Source of the DNA: Pyrenophora tritici-repentis
Lineage: Eukaryota > Ascomycota > Dothideomycetes > Pleosporales > Pleosporaceae
DNA: 64,000 bases
Assembly: GCF_003171515.1 (NCBI RefSeq)
Contig: NC_089390.1
Span: forward strand, 9,180,274-9,244,273
Direction: 5' to 3'
A model generated the notes under the pieces. The model was not told the DNA's origin. It saw only the letters and a program-made list of their open reading frames with translations, and ran no database searches. Both the position numbers and the translations under genes were made by a program. Below, in pieces: positions 52,863 to 64,000 of the stretch; within the stretch, counting starts at the first letter, position 1, and the number at the start of each line of letters is the position of its first letter.

Positions 52863-55800
52863 CTACTTCTTCTTTCTCTCCAGACTCGATCTTACATCAC
52901 GTACGCGACCGCCCTCCCCAATCTCAACAAAACAATCAAAGTCCCTGATACCCTCCATACGATGTGCAACAACGAGAACAGTCATATCGTTTCCAAAGAC
53001 CTCCTCCCTAAGCACCCGTTGTACAATCTTGTCGGTTTCGAAATCCAAACTCGCGGTAGCCTCATCCATGACCAAGAGTTTCCTTCCTGCGCCGCTATGT
53101 TGGTGTCGAAGAATGACTCGCGCAAGACATAATAACTGTTTCTGGCCGATGGAAAATGTTGCGTCAGAGGTACTCGTGTCAAGACCGCTGGGCAGGTTGG
53201 CTACGAGTGTTGATATGTTGAGTTTGGTGAGGATGTCGTAGATGTCATCATCGGATATGCTCATTAGGTCAAAGGGATTCAGGTTCTTTCGTATTGAGCT
53301 GTGAGGCAGCAGGAAGGGCGCTTGAGGTAATGTGAGGAGACGCTCACGTAGCGCTTGACGGCCAATCATGGAAAGTGGGATGCCATCTATGGATATGATG
53401 CCGCTGGTCTGGGGGACGAGGTTAAGTAGCGAAGAGAGAATGGTGGACTTTCCGCAGCCTGAGGCGCCGATAAGAGCCGTTTTGGAAGCAGGTGAGACCT
53501 CCACGGAGAAATTGTTGATGGTTGGGCGGTCTTTCCAGGATGCGGTCAGACTGGAGAAGCTGACGTGGCCTTGGGAGGGCCAGTCGGGCGGAGGCACACA
53601 GATTTCGGTTGATTGGTGTTCGGAAGGAGTTGTGAGAGCAAAGGTGCGGATGCGAGAGACCGCACCGATGCACATTTCGAGGTTTGTCCAGTTTTCGAGA
53701 AGAGCTTTGGTACTAACACCGAAATTGATGATACTAACGAGTGCTGTTCCGATCAGACCTGGGGCAATGTGGCCTTTGGTTTGAACGGCAATGGCTATGA
53801 AAACAATGGCAATACCTGCGACGACAGAGTCAAGGACGAGATTGAGCCAGCGTTGAACGCAGTAGAGAAGATAAAAAGGCTTCTGTGAGTAGTCGAGTCT
53901 CTCTAGAAATCGACGTTTGTAGTCTTTTTGGGCGTTGTACGCTCGAATAGCGGCCAGTCCGGACAGTGTTTCCAGGAAATGAGAGAAGAGTGGACCTTTT
54001 GCTTCAATGTCGAGGAGACGAAGCTGACGAGCCGTGCGGAGATAGAACTTCTGCAGGAGGAAGAAGACCATCAATACCGCTGGCATGGTGGCAGCGATAT
54101 AGCCAGATGATACCGCAATCACGATGAGATTGCCAAACGTCGACAGCAGCTCTATTGAAGTATTGAAGAGAGCCAGCGGCAATTCCATATCGATAAGTTG
54201 AAGGTCTTGACTAAACCGATTGAGAAGGTGAGCAACGTTGTCGCCTGAGAAGAGTGAGAGTGGTGCGTCGAGAGTGGTCCGCAAAAGCACATTATGAAAG
54301 GCTGAAGAAGCACGCGGCATCATGTTGATGATGAGCACCAAGCATCCTGCTGCCAGACCGGCAATGGCGATCCATGCGAGACCAAAGTATGTTCCGAGAT
54401 ATAGGCCCAATCTGCTGTGCGGATGTTCTACGTTGTGCGCTGCCCACCATCCGACAATGTATTGCGGGAAGATGAGAGCGAACACAAAAACAGCCCCGAA
54501 AAAGAAGAAAAGTGTGAAATTGAACAAACCAACGTTTCGAACGTAGTATTTGTAAATGGTAAAATCTCCGGTGCGCCGTTGCTGTCCTGTAACTTCTGTG
54601 GCTGTTTGGGTTTCCAACGGAACGCTTAGAGCGATAGCTTTGTAATCGATATGCCCAAAATTCTTCTTCACGGCTTGGACGTGTGCTGAGACTGAAGATG
54701 CTAGCTTCCAGTAAGGGCCCTGCTCAGCAATCGTGCCGTCGGCCGCCAAGACAATAATATGATCTGCGGCAGACAGACGATGTAAAGCATTGGTGGCAAA
54801 GACGACCGTCGTGTTGCTCTTCCGCAGTAGGCCCTCAGGTCCAAGCAGACTGCTGAAGATGATCTCTTCTGTAGTCGCATCAAGCCCACTCATGACATCA
54901 TCCATGAAAATCAGGGACCGCCGGGAATACACAGCTCTAGCGAGGCCGACGCGGGCTTGCTGACCACCGCTAAGGTTGGAGCCCCCGTCATCCACAATCT
55001 CCCGATCTCCGTTAGGGAGGCGGGCGATATCCTCACGAAGAGCACATGCGTCGAGAACCAAGCCATACCAGCGCTGATCAAGTGTGCTCGTGGCGACAAT
55101 ATTGTTCTGAATGGTATCATTGATCAGCCATGGGGCCTGACCCGCAAATGCGGCGCTGTTGAGGTTTGTGAGGAGATGTCCTTCGTTGAAGGTGGTTTCA
55201 TCGAGCATTGCATGGAGTAGTGTCGACTTGCCACAACCCACCGGGCCGACGATGAACGTCAATGACCCTGGAGTGATAGAAAAGGTGGCATCCCGAACAA
55301 CAAAGCCTTGCTCCTCGCTCCAACCGGCTGAGAAATTTGAGGCGGTGATGATGTCTTTGGTATCACATATAGGTGACCAGGCATCCTCTTTCGTGGTGAT
55401 CGACAACGTTTCCAGATTCAGCGAGGACATCGAGCGGCGATTGTTGTCAGCGGACATGTACTCTCCTATGCGCTGGATAGCACCAATTGCTGCGACAAGA
55501 CCGGAGATTGCATCCAGAATCATAGCCATGGGAGTCCGCAGCAGCGAGAAGATGGAGAGTGCGGTGAAACCAATCTCACTTGTGACAGGCGTGGTGTTGT
55601 TTCTCTTTGCCAAAAGAGAATATATGCCAAACGAGAGGACAGGACCCATGGCTGCAGTGGTATAAGATAGACAGACGATGAGGGCCAGCGCATTCTTGAA
55701 CTTCCGAGATGCTTTAATCTCCTCTTGGCGGAGTTCTCGCAATTTTTCTTCCATGACGACTTGCAGTCCACCCATTCTGACTTCCTTGACAGCAGCGAGC

Positions 55801-57215
55801 GTGTCAGAGGTTGCTTTAATACGCTTCTCAATCCCTTCCAGCCAGAGACGTTGCCGCTGTCCCATACTCGCAGCGACCTGCAGACCAACTACACTGCAAA
55901 GCAGGAAGACGACACCAGGTGCGGCGGATGCTGGTCCAAGCTGTCGTTGTAGGAGGTAGATACCAACACCGATATCGATGCAGCTGGCCCAGCATTCATG
56001 CATGAAACGTAATCCAGTAGCAGTGCGTTCGACATCAGCGCTCATCAGGGTGACGGCGGATCCCTTCTGTGCGGTCGGAACAGATACGGTCAGAGTCTTG
56101 GTGTAGATGAGAGAAACCAAGGTACCTCGCAGCTTGGTGATGACACGGTATGTTTTGTGCTGGGCGTTGGCATTAGCGATGGCCAAGCCGATGTAGATGA
56201 AGGCGGTGGCTCCGATAAGGCCGTTTCCGAGCTGTTTCTCCAGACGAGAATCTGGAGTGGCAGTGGCGTAAGACACAACTGTGGAAAGTAGAAACGGTTG
56301 TGAAAAGGTGAAACCAGATAGTGCCAAACGAGGCAGCACACCCTCGAGAATGAGATTCTTGTGCGAGCTGAATAGAAGCTTGAGGAGAGCGCCAGGTGTG
56401 CGTAGATGTAAGTCGGACCATTGTTCCCATACTTTGTCGAAGAAGTCCCGTGAGCGTAACTCTGTGTCAATCGCTGGGAGATGTGGAACGTCGAGGATTG
56501 TCTTGGAGCCCAGCCAGAAGAGCGGATTCAGCCACCAGAACAATCCTCTGGTATAGACATTGGCTCTCGTCTCACGCGGGAGTCTTTGATCAGTGGTAGC
56601 TGCATTGGAGCAGATATTGATAACCAGGAAGAGAATCAGATGTACACCGACTCCGACGGAGAAGGTTATGGCAAACGGCCGGTTGTCCTGGATGATCCAT
56701 AGTGTTCGGGTCCGGACGATGTCAAAGAGGAGGACAAGTCCGAGGTACAGAGAGAGGAGGGAGGTTGGTCGGGGACTCCGGTAATGCTCCAGATGGGTCA
56801 GGAGTGGCACGCATAGTGCCACGAACAAGCCAACGATAGCGGTGGGGATGGAGAAGGGAGTCCTCGGAGCCGAAACACAGAGTACGATGAGCTTGACGAA
56901 GTTGATGTGGATGAAACTGATGTGTGCTATCTGTAGCAAGCGTTAGTGAGTTCGATGTTCATGCTGGAGTGAGTGGAGACTGACCTGCTTGATCCAATAT
57001 TGGTCGAGTCTGTTGCTAGTAGATGCACAGGGTCTTCTTCTCTGAAGCTGAAACACTCGTAATATCAAAAGGATGGTGAGTGTAACATTTGGGACCAGAG
57101 AGAAGAAGATCTCCTCAAAGAGCAGAGTGAAGTCGAATCCATTGTAGCAGGCCGGAACCGCTACAACGACTGGACCAAAGGCAGTCTCGTCGTGAATGGG
57201 ACAAGAAAGGGGCAT
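52863..57215 (-). CDS. ABC-C type full transporter (MRP/ABCC-like)
   Basis: Two exons, 57215-56985 and 56930-52863, with a 54-bp intron, give 1432 aa. Layout TMD0-TMD1-NBD1-TMD2-NBD2. NBD1 has Walker A GPVGCGKST (about residue 640) and signature LSGGQQARVGLARAVY (about 730). NBD2 has Walker A GASGCGKST (about 1235), signature FSIGQKQLLCLARVIL (about 1341) and Walker B LLVMDEATASLD. NBD1 has MDDVMSGLD after its Walker B, so the expected catalytic Glu is replaced by Asp, as in many ABCC proteins whose first site is degenerate. An N-terminal set of helices before TMD1 fits long ABCC members. Likely exports drugs, glutathione conjugates or metabolites at plasma membrane or vacuole. The start could also be 57284; 57215 fits the family better. 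Confidence 0.92.
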
Positions 57216-58172
57216 GGTTGCTGCAGTGACTTGATTGCTGCAGGGACTGCTGGGAGCCTCCCTGACTGTCTTCTGCTGCTTCACATTACTGCGTGGGTAA
57301 GGCCCCCCGCACTATGAATCTGACTGAATGGTTTTCTCCTGCACTGCCCGGATCAGGTGGTCGCCTCGCTGGCCCCAGTTGGAGCCTTAGGAAAGCCATG
57401 CCGTCAGCGTCGGGGTCTTTGTTCTGGACCCTGTCGCATGCACTGATGTGTCGGAAGAGGAGCAGCATCATCCTCATGTGCGGCTGGCAGAGGATTGTTG
57501 AGCAGGGGTCGCTGACCGACGCTAGACGTCAGCGGGCTAACGCTAACGGTGGACCGGCTGGCCGCCTTGCCAAGGCACGCTTGTTACAAGTTTGGTTGAA
57601 AGGATTGCTCTAACACACAACCCCGGTGCGGCATCTTCAAGGGGCTATAGACTTGACGTGCTTAGCCACCGAACCGATCATTACGCGAGACCAATCAAAA
57701 TTTCATCCGGTATGTTTTAGGAAAAGCGTATGTAAGCCACACCTGCACGGCATTGACATGCTCACTCGCTGCCATCTCTCGCGTGCGATTTTAGATACGT
57801 TTCATGTAACTCGACAGCAATAAGCATACAAAACTGGTGGCTGACAGCGTATATGCGTACTTTTAAGGTTGTAAGGGCTTAGACGTCATGCAAGCCACTT
57901 CTGCCCCATCACTATACGTAACCCAATTGGGACCAAAGACGGCGACTGGCGCGTGTTTGTCGCACAGAATAGACGAACGCGCCTTCCCAGCGTACGGCAC
58001 AGTTGCACTCAGCCTCATTGACCGCGACAACCAAAACAGCACTGCCCACACCTGTATCAATAACAACTGCCTCTTTCTCTTCATGTAGAAAACTACAATC
58101 CCACACCATCCCACTACACAACACATACACCACACATCTATATTTACGTTTGCTTGTTGTACCGCGCATGCG
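57216..58172. other. Divergent intergenic region
   Basis: About 960 bp between the ABC transporter (minus) and the RTA1-like gene (plus). A direct/inverted motif (GCTAGACGTCAGCGGGCTAACG) lies near 57520. No gene supported. Confidence 0.45.
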
Positions 58173-59641
58173 ATGAGATTGTCACTTCCACTTCTCAGCG
58201 CCTTGCTGCTGCCTCTCCTCTCCGCTGCTTCTCCCACCCCCACTTCCTCTCTCACACTTGTCGCTCGAGCTGCCATCACCCCACCCCCTTTGGGTACTCC
58301 GCCTTCACGCCGCGATGACTACGCTCCGAGTATCCCGCCTCTCTCACTCGATCTCCCTGGAGAGCCAAACATACCATCTCTCTCCCTCGACCTTCCAGTT
58401 GAGACGTGCACCCCTGGTTTCAGCGCATACGCAACTCCCGGTCATGATGGATACGTTCCTGCGGAGGCGTGCAATGCGCTATGGGTCTACTTTCCAAACT
58501 TTGCGGCTGCAGTAGCTTTTTCCATTCTGTTCGGCATGCTCACAATTGCACACCTTTGTCAAGCAGTTGTGTATCGCAATGGCTTCTGCTGGGTCATCAT
58601 CATGGCCTCTCTTTGGGAGACTGGTGCATATGCTTTCCGTGCTCTTGGTTCCAAGAATCAACAATCTGCCGGCATTGCAACTGTTGCTCAGATCTTGGTA
58701 TTGGTAGCTCCCATCTGTAAGTGTCAAACTGATACATCATCTCTTCCCCTTCTAACATCTTCTTCCCAGGGGTCAACGCCTTTGCATACATGGTCTTCGC
58801 CCGCATTGTCCACTTCTACTCGCCCACTCGAAAAGTCTGGTACCTATCGCCTTCCGTCCTCGCTCTCGTCTTTGTGACTCTCGACATTGTCTCGTTTGTC
58901 ATTCAGCTTGTCGGTGGTGGTATGGCTGGTCCCGGCGCAACTCCCGAGGCACAACGGAAAGGCTTGAACTTATACATGGGTGGTATTGGCATGCAGGAAG
59001 GTTTTATTGTTCTGTTTACGGGCTTGGTCATCAAGTTTCACCGTGATCAGATCCAGGCAGAACGAGTCGGACGTTTGGCTGCAGACAAGATTGGTGGCTG
59101 GAGATGGTTGACTTGGGCACTCTACGGATGCTTGTTGGCCATCACCATTCGCATCATCTACCGCCTAGCCGAGTTCTCCGGTGGTCTAGGCACGAACAAT
59201 CCTCTTCCCAGTAACGAGCCTGTGTTGTACGTCCTCGAGTCTGCACCAATGTGGTTGGCTATTCTTGTGTGGAACATTGTCCATCCTGGTCGTTTCATTC
59301 ATGGCCCAGACGCCAAGATGCCGCGCTCATGGCTGTCTCGCCATCTCTGCTGCTGCTGTGGCAAACGCCGCTGCGACGATTGCAATGGCAAGGTTGGCCA
59401 TGCTGGTCCTCACCACCACCCCTTGGTAAATGACTCGGAGCTGGAGGAGAACCGAGAAATGCAACCTGTTAAGAAAAAGCACCGAGGTCGTGTTTCTGTC
59501 GCACAGGTCAACCCGTTCATGGACACACCATCTCGCGACAATTCTCCAAACGCCCTTCGTCCTCCACCAGCTGCCAACAACTATCGCGAAGCTAGTCCCG
59601 AGGCACCATCATACACTGCATACCGTCCTCACCGAGGCTGA
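58173..59641 (+). CDS. RTA1-like membrane protein
   Basis: Two exons, 58173-58716 and 58770-59641, with a 53-bp intron, give 471 aa. A signal peptide is followed by a ~90-residue Pro/Ser-rich extracellular part with a duplicated LSLDLP motif. Seven membrane helices of the RTA1 family follow (FAAAVAFSILFGMLTIAHL, ASLWETGAYAFRALG, VNAFAYMVFARIVHFYSP, ITIRIIYRLAEFSGG). The cytosolic tail carries a cysteine cluster (HLCCCCGKRRCDDC) that may be palmitoylated or bind metal, then a basic patch and disorder. Yeast relatives (Rta1, Rsb1) relate to 7-aminocholesterol resistance and sphingoid-base translocation. Function here inferred from family. Confidence 0.88.
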
Positions 59642-60188
59642 AGAGAAACGATCAAACCCCTTCAGTTCCCCACTTCTACAGCAAGTCAACGCGAAAGCAG
59701 ACTGTGCCTCATGAATAGATAGCGTGAAGACATGTGCAGGATGAGCTCCAGGGTCAACTGCGTCAGGCACGTTAGATAATCAGATACCGTTGAATATGAT
59801 GTGCATCAGCAATTAAAAAGCAATCATGATTCCCACAATAGATTGCCCTGGAAATGCCAGAGCATACAACTCTCGCTCTTACACTCGTTGTGACCAAACT
59901 TATAAGAGAATGGTGATTCGATAGATCATATCGTATTGTGATAATGCTAAGTGCTGGATGCCCCAGCTTCGTCGTCTCAAGGCCACCTTCATCCTGTGAT
60001 ACTGGCTCTCCCAGCCAAATCTTGGTTTCAAACTTGGGCCATGTGACAACTATTCTTCTACTTAACCTCGGAATAAACCCTTGACCATTTATAATGTGCA
60101 TCGTGAAGAGACCATTTCTATAAAAATGTAAGAATACTCTATGATAACGCAACTACCAGCAGGTGGACAACCCGACACGTCTACTACT
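59642..60188. other. Intergenic region between convergent genes
   Basis: About 550 bp of 3' flanks. No feature seen. Confidence 0.5.
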
Positions 60189-61439
60189 CTACAAAACAGC
60201 ATCCACCTCCTGCAACTCCTCAACTTTGACTTCGATACCATCCTTGGCAGTCACGGCATCCGCATCGACCTTCACTTCAACCTCATCGGGGAACATAACC
60301 TCATACCTCCACCCAAACCTATCCTCTCCAACTCCCCTAATCGCCTCCCCAATGGCCTCATTCAACTTCTTCGCTGCAGGCCCCGCCTCGTCATTCTCAC
60401 AATACACAAACTTCTCCCCCGTCTCCTCATTCGTAATGCTGGAGATGGGCAGAATAGAAACTAAAACCCACGACTTAGCATCGGACCTCCAAGAAATTAC
60501 AATATTGGGAAGAAGGGGAGGGGAGGGGGAAAACATACCAGCAGTACCCACAGCAAGCACCTCCTTGAAACTCTTCAACTCCTCCACACCAACTCGCCTC
60601 TTCTCCACCTTCCACCCCAACACCTCCTCCGCAAGCTTCTGCAGCGTATCACTCGTAACACTATCAATGACTTGTCTACTCTGCGGCACCACAACCGTGC
60701 CATCTGGCATCACGCCCACAAAACCCGACGACCCAAACTCCTCAATCTCCGTGCGCGTCCGCGCATCAAGGAAGAGTTGCATCGGAAACCCGCGCTTCAT
60801 CGCCGCCTGCGCTGGTAAGATACCAGAGGCGTAGTTCCCGCCTACCTTGGCGTGGCCCGTTCCCAGCGGCGCAGCGCGGTCGTACGTCGTTGAGATGCAC
60901 GCAGGGATTGGACGCACGCCGAGGTAGGTAGTCGCTGCGTGGGCATAGATAGCCAACGTGACTGTTTCAGGCACGGGAGTGAGGGACAAGTGAGGCGAGG
61001 TGGGAATGAGCAAAGGTCTGATATACAGAATCGCAGAGGAAGATGCTGGACCCAATAACTGCGCATTCGAACGGATGAGCAAATTCAAGGCCTCGAGGAA
61101 AGTGTCGAGAGGAGGGGATGGCAAGGCGATTGTAGCGGCTGAGTGGGTGAGACGGCGGTGGTGGAAAGTTGGGCGGAAAAGCGTGATTGTGTTGTTTGAG
61201 TGGCGTGTTGCTTTTAGCCCTTCAAAAGCTTGCATGCCGTAGTTTAGGGCGGGGGATAGGCCGTGGATTTGCAGGTATGGCGATGCGTGGAGGGTTGGCG
61301 GAGTCCATTGGGAGGTCGTAAGGTTGAAGGTTGTTTCCACGTGAGAGGGGATGGGCTGGGAGGGGGTGGCCTCGGTGTGGACGTTGAGGGTGAGGGTGTC
61401 CCAGTTGATTGTTGTGAGGGGGGCTGGGGGAGGTGCCAT
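60189..61439 (-). CDS. Class IV aminotransferase, branched-chain type (BCAT-like)
   Basis: Two exons, 61439-60539 and 60460-60189, with a 78-bp intron (GTATGT...TTTTAG), give 390 aa. The reading frame also runs through the intron without a stop, so an unspliced form of 416 aa is possible, but splicing restores the family sequence VGTAAVSILPISSI. Key motifs: NYGMQAFEGLKA near the N-terminus, the PLP-binding Lys at about residue 198 in GHAKVGGNYASG, and the phosphate-binding region near EFGSSGFVGV. No clear mitochondrial presequence, so probably cytosolic. It interconverts branched-chain amino acids and their 2-oxo acids by family. A role in a secondary-metabolite pathway is possible, but no cluster is visible here. 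Confidence 0.88.
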   Translation of the reverse strand: MAPPPAPLTTINWDTLTLNVHTEATPSQPIPSHVETTFNLTTSQWTPPTLHASPYLQIHGLSPALNYGMQAFEGLKATRHSNNTITLFRPTFHHRRLTHSAATIALPSPPLDTFLEALNLLIRSNAQLLGPASSSAILYIRPLLIPTSPHLSLTPVPETVTLAIYAHAATTYLGVRPIPACISTTYDRAAPLGTGHAKVGGNYASGILPAQAAMKRGFPMQLFLDARTRTEIEEFGSSGFVGVMPDGTVVVPQSRQVIDSVTSDTLQKLAEEVLGWKVEKRRVGVEELKSFKEVLAVGTAGMFSPSPPLLPNIVISWRSDAKSWVLVSILPISSITNEETGEKFVYCENDEAGPAAKKLNEAIGEAIRGVGEDRFGWRYEVMFPDEVEVKVDADAVTAKDGIEVKVEELQEVDAVL

Positions 61440-62229
61440 TGTGATTGTGGGTTTGGAGTATGTGTGTGTGTAGTTTGATTGCTTGCTACTGAGGTTTCGA
61501 ATTGGACAAGTGAATTGATTGAAAGGAGCAAAAAATTGGTTGGTGATTTCGCTGCTGGAAAATCTTAAAGTCTCAACCGCGAAGATATTCTCGTTCTTCC
61601 TTCACAAGTGCTGATACTGCTCTATACACGCTAATCGTACAAGCTACACAGAAGTACACTCAGCGTCCATCTCGCCCCCCGCTCCCATATTCAGGCCACA
61701 CAGTATCAACGTCTCCCGTCATCCCCTCGGTCTCAGGCCGTCTTGCTCCGTGAAGTCCTAAAAGAATCTCGCTCCGATTCCATATTCACGCCATGCATTT
61801 TTAGGCCCGTGGACATCACCTCGGCCTCAGGTCGTCTTACTCCATCTCAAACCATGGAAGATTTTCAATCTCCCGCCCCACCACCACCACCACTTCAGCG
61901 GTGTGAACCCTGCATGAAGAAAAAAAATCTTTGCCCTGACGCCCACCTCACACACCAAGGTCACACAAGTCAGTCAGCCACGTTTTGCGACCCCAGTCCA
62001 GTCAGACCGTCCCTGCAGAAAGAGTGCCGGCATCCTTCTGACAGTTCGTGATTCATCTATTCCCGTCTCTGTATCTCCCAAAACAGTGCCATGCTGCGAG
62101 AGTGAGAGCAAAAACTGGGTCGGAGGGGTTTTTGTTACAAATTGCATCTTCTGTGGCTTTTGTTAGAGCATGTCTGCTGTGCGTCTACCGTGCGTCTTCA
62201 GATGTCAAATTGGTATACTAAGGACTATT
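61440..62229. other. Intergenic region with an old tandem duplication
   Basis: Two diverged copies of a ~94-bp unit share TCCATATTCA and CCTCGGYCTCAGGYCGTCTT (about 61685-61757 and 61779-61850). A frame 61854-62051 (66 codons) is noted but not supported as a gene. Confidence 0.45.
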
Positions 62230-62905
62230 TCAGTAGGTAGACGGTGGATATTTAGGGCGTCCACGGAGTTTGTGTTCGTAAAGATGACTAGGGCGGGCAT
62301 GCTGGTGTCAGTCAACGGATTTGTGCAACAAAGGATGACTGGAGGCGTCGCAGTCGCATGTGATAGAGTGAGTACTAGGTGTTATTTTAGCGGGAAAGGT
62401 GGATATACGGGGTCCACGGTGTCGTGTTCCAAACGATAACCGTGAAGGATCTGCTTGAGGTATGTGCGGGTGGTACATAGATTGAATCCTACGATCTTAG
62501 CGTGTAGGCCGCATAGGGCATCCACGGGGTTGTGTTCCTAAAGATGACTGGGGCAGAGCGCTTGTACCATCTGCTGGTTGTTGAGTGATTGACAGGTACT
62601 ACTACCTAAGTGAGGTGGATGCAGGGCAGGGCGATCATGCAGTTGGGATCCGAAAAAGATGACTGGGATAGATTGCCTAGACCATCTGCACGTGGTTGAG
62701 TGATTGACAGGTACTACGATCTTAGTAAGATAGGTGCAGGGTAGGGCGTCCGCAGAGTTGGGTTCCAAGTGGATGGCTAGAACGGATTGCATGTCGCAGA
62801 AGCAGGTGCTCGAGTGAATAATACTTCTGTTTTGGTTGGTGAGGTGGGTATACAGCTTCCACGGGTTGGTGTTCCAAACGATGGCCGAGACAGGTTGCTT
62901 GTTGC
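62230..62905. repeat. Degenerate tandem repeat, unit about 110 bp, six copies
   Basis: The motif TCCACGGRGTTGTGTTCCAAAGATGACT recurs, with changes, starting near 62260, 62413, 62521, 62635, 62750 and 62858. Spacing is 108-115 bp except the first (about 153). Copies 3 and 4 also share GAGTGATTGACAGGTACTAC. No unit is coding. Confidence 0.7.
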
Positions 62906-64000
62906 GAGATGTGGAGGCAGCTAAGTCACATGATCCTTCCCAAAGCGAAAACATCGTACTTTCACTTCATCTCCGGCTAATCTGACAGGCTAATTCCAGA
63001 AAAAAGTACGGTAGTGCTCTGTATGCAAAGCTAGCACTCGAACGTTGTCAGCGCTCTAGGGGCTTATTTGAGGAAGGTGTGATCTGCGCGCCCAAGCCGC
63101 TGGCATGCAGTTGCGCGACAAGCAGATAACCGAAGCGGAAAAATTGTCAAAAACGGAGAAACTCAACAAGTCAAACGAGATGGAATCGTGACAGCGGATG
63201 CAAAGGAAGCGGCGGTGGTGGCGCAGGTAGCCGACGTGCGCAAAAGCTAAGCTTTCCATTACGTTATGAAGCTTATGCAGGACAGGGATCTCCTCAAGGT
63301 TTCGGACACCGAACGGCGGCTGCAACGGGACGGACCAGGAGGCCGGCCGGCGGCTAACAACTGCAACGGTTAGGCTTCCCGTTTCGGGTTGATGACCGCA
63401 ACTCCACAAAGCTTGTGAAAACTGCATGCATGGTACTGCATATGCAAAAGTAAAAAGATGGCGTCAGATCAGGGTCCCTTTGCGTTTTGTGGCTTGCAGG
63501 GTCACACCCGGTCACATACTCGGTCCGCGTGCTGGATATTGCCCCATGTGGAGGATTACGTTCCTCTGAGCGAGACTGAGCTTATGGGTGTGGTACCGTA
63601 TACTGCATGTTCGCATGGCTTGTGAATTCAGGCGCACTGTTGGAGTTCATGCCAGATCCAAATGCGCATGGCCCAGGTTGAGGTCCTGGGGGATGCTATA
63701 CCTGGACGCGAACTATCCAGATCGATATAGCGTTTTCAGCTTCCGTCATGGCGTGGTCTTCCTGGGATGAGACACGGGAAGTGACAGGGGTGGACTTGTC
63801 TTGGTCTTTTACGGCCTCAGGCAGACACGGCCAAAGTCAGGCATAGTGTCACATGATCACACGAGCATGCACAGTCATGCTGAGTGTCTTACTAGGCCTG
63901 CTCTACCGGGGTTGATACCACCTGAAACGTTACTAGAATACATACAAACACTTGAATATCTTACATCAGACGTCCATGTACAAATTCAGGCAAGATTAGG
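62906..64000. other. Gene-poor right end of the window
   Basis: About 1.1 kb. Short frames on both strands carry no domain and no splice structure. No repeat beyond the tandem array to the left was seen. Confidence 0.45.

Noticed and set aside
61854..62051. Short frame with CEPCMKKKNLCPD, reminiscent of a Zn2Cys6 start
   Set aside because: Only three of six cysteines in spacing, no continuation by splicing that I can find, and it overlaps a tandem duplication.
1..64000. CRISPR arrays, prokaryotic operons or Shine-Dalgarno sites
   Set aside because: Spliceosomal introns and gene families show nuclear fungal DNA; no regularly spaced short repeats of CRISPR type were seen.

Overview
The window looks like nuclear DNA of a filamentous ascomycete, most likely a Dothideomycete of the Pleosporales type. 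This rests on the many 48-78 bp GT-AG introns with CTAAC/CTGAC-like branch sites, single-gene transcription units on both strands without operons, secreted carbohydrate-active enzymes, a HET-domain protein, F-box proteins, an RTA1-type membrane protein and several families of small inverted-repeat elements. The species assignment is inference from gene content; no rRNA or other marker is present.

Left part (1-14 kb). A hydrophilic unknown gene (2042-4066) is interrupted by two hAT-like MITEs with perfect 8-bp target duplications; an identical third insertion lies just upstream. Next come a secreted LPMO-like enzyme (minus), a GPR1/FUN34/YaaH-type transporter with three exons, a small frameshifted gene, a decayed F-box gene broken by stops, a frameshift and repeat insertions (one carrying a nested TIR element), a small unknown protein and a small secreted protein.

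Middle part (14-34 kb). A mitochondrial-looking PflX-type radical SAM protein is followed by two adjacent helical/TPR-like unknowns, a secreted GMC oxidoreductase, a coiled-coil protein, an intact F-box protein, a GH30 glycoside hydrolase and a secreted FAD-linked (berberine-bridge-like) oxidase. An apparently intact 1.86-kb Fot1/pogo-type transposon (28763-30620) sits between the last two. Five copies of a second MITE family (ends CACCCGGGTGTCAT, 4-bp target duplications in three copies) are spread from 14.4 to 33.9 kb.

Right part (34-64 kb). This is denser and more housekeeping-like: GNAT acetyltransferase, amino-acid/choline-type permease, HET-domain protein, AhpD-like protein, secreted SurE-type phosphatase, small secreted protein, a large protein with an HExxH zincin motif, mitochondrial thioredoxin-like protein, CAP59/GT69-type mannosyltransferase, a cysteine-rich membrane glycoprotein, a GH18 chitinase-like gene whose 3' end carries two homopolymer frameshifts, a full ABC-C transporter, an RTA1-like protein and a class IV aminotransferase. 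The right end is gene-poor and holds a degenerate ~110-bp tandem repeat.

The genes do not form one obvious pathway. Recurrent themes are extracellular polysaccharide breakdown (LPMO, GH30, GH18, GMC, FAD oxidase), membrane transport, and mobile-element activity that has broken at least two genes. Exon borders were read by eye from splice signals and family similarity; no alignment or transcript data were available.
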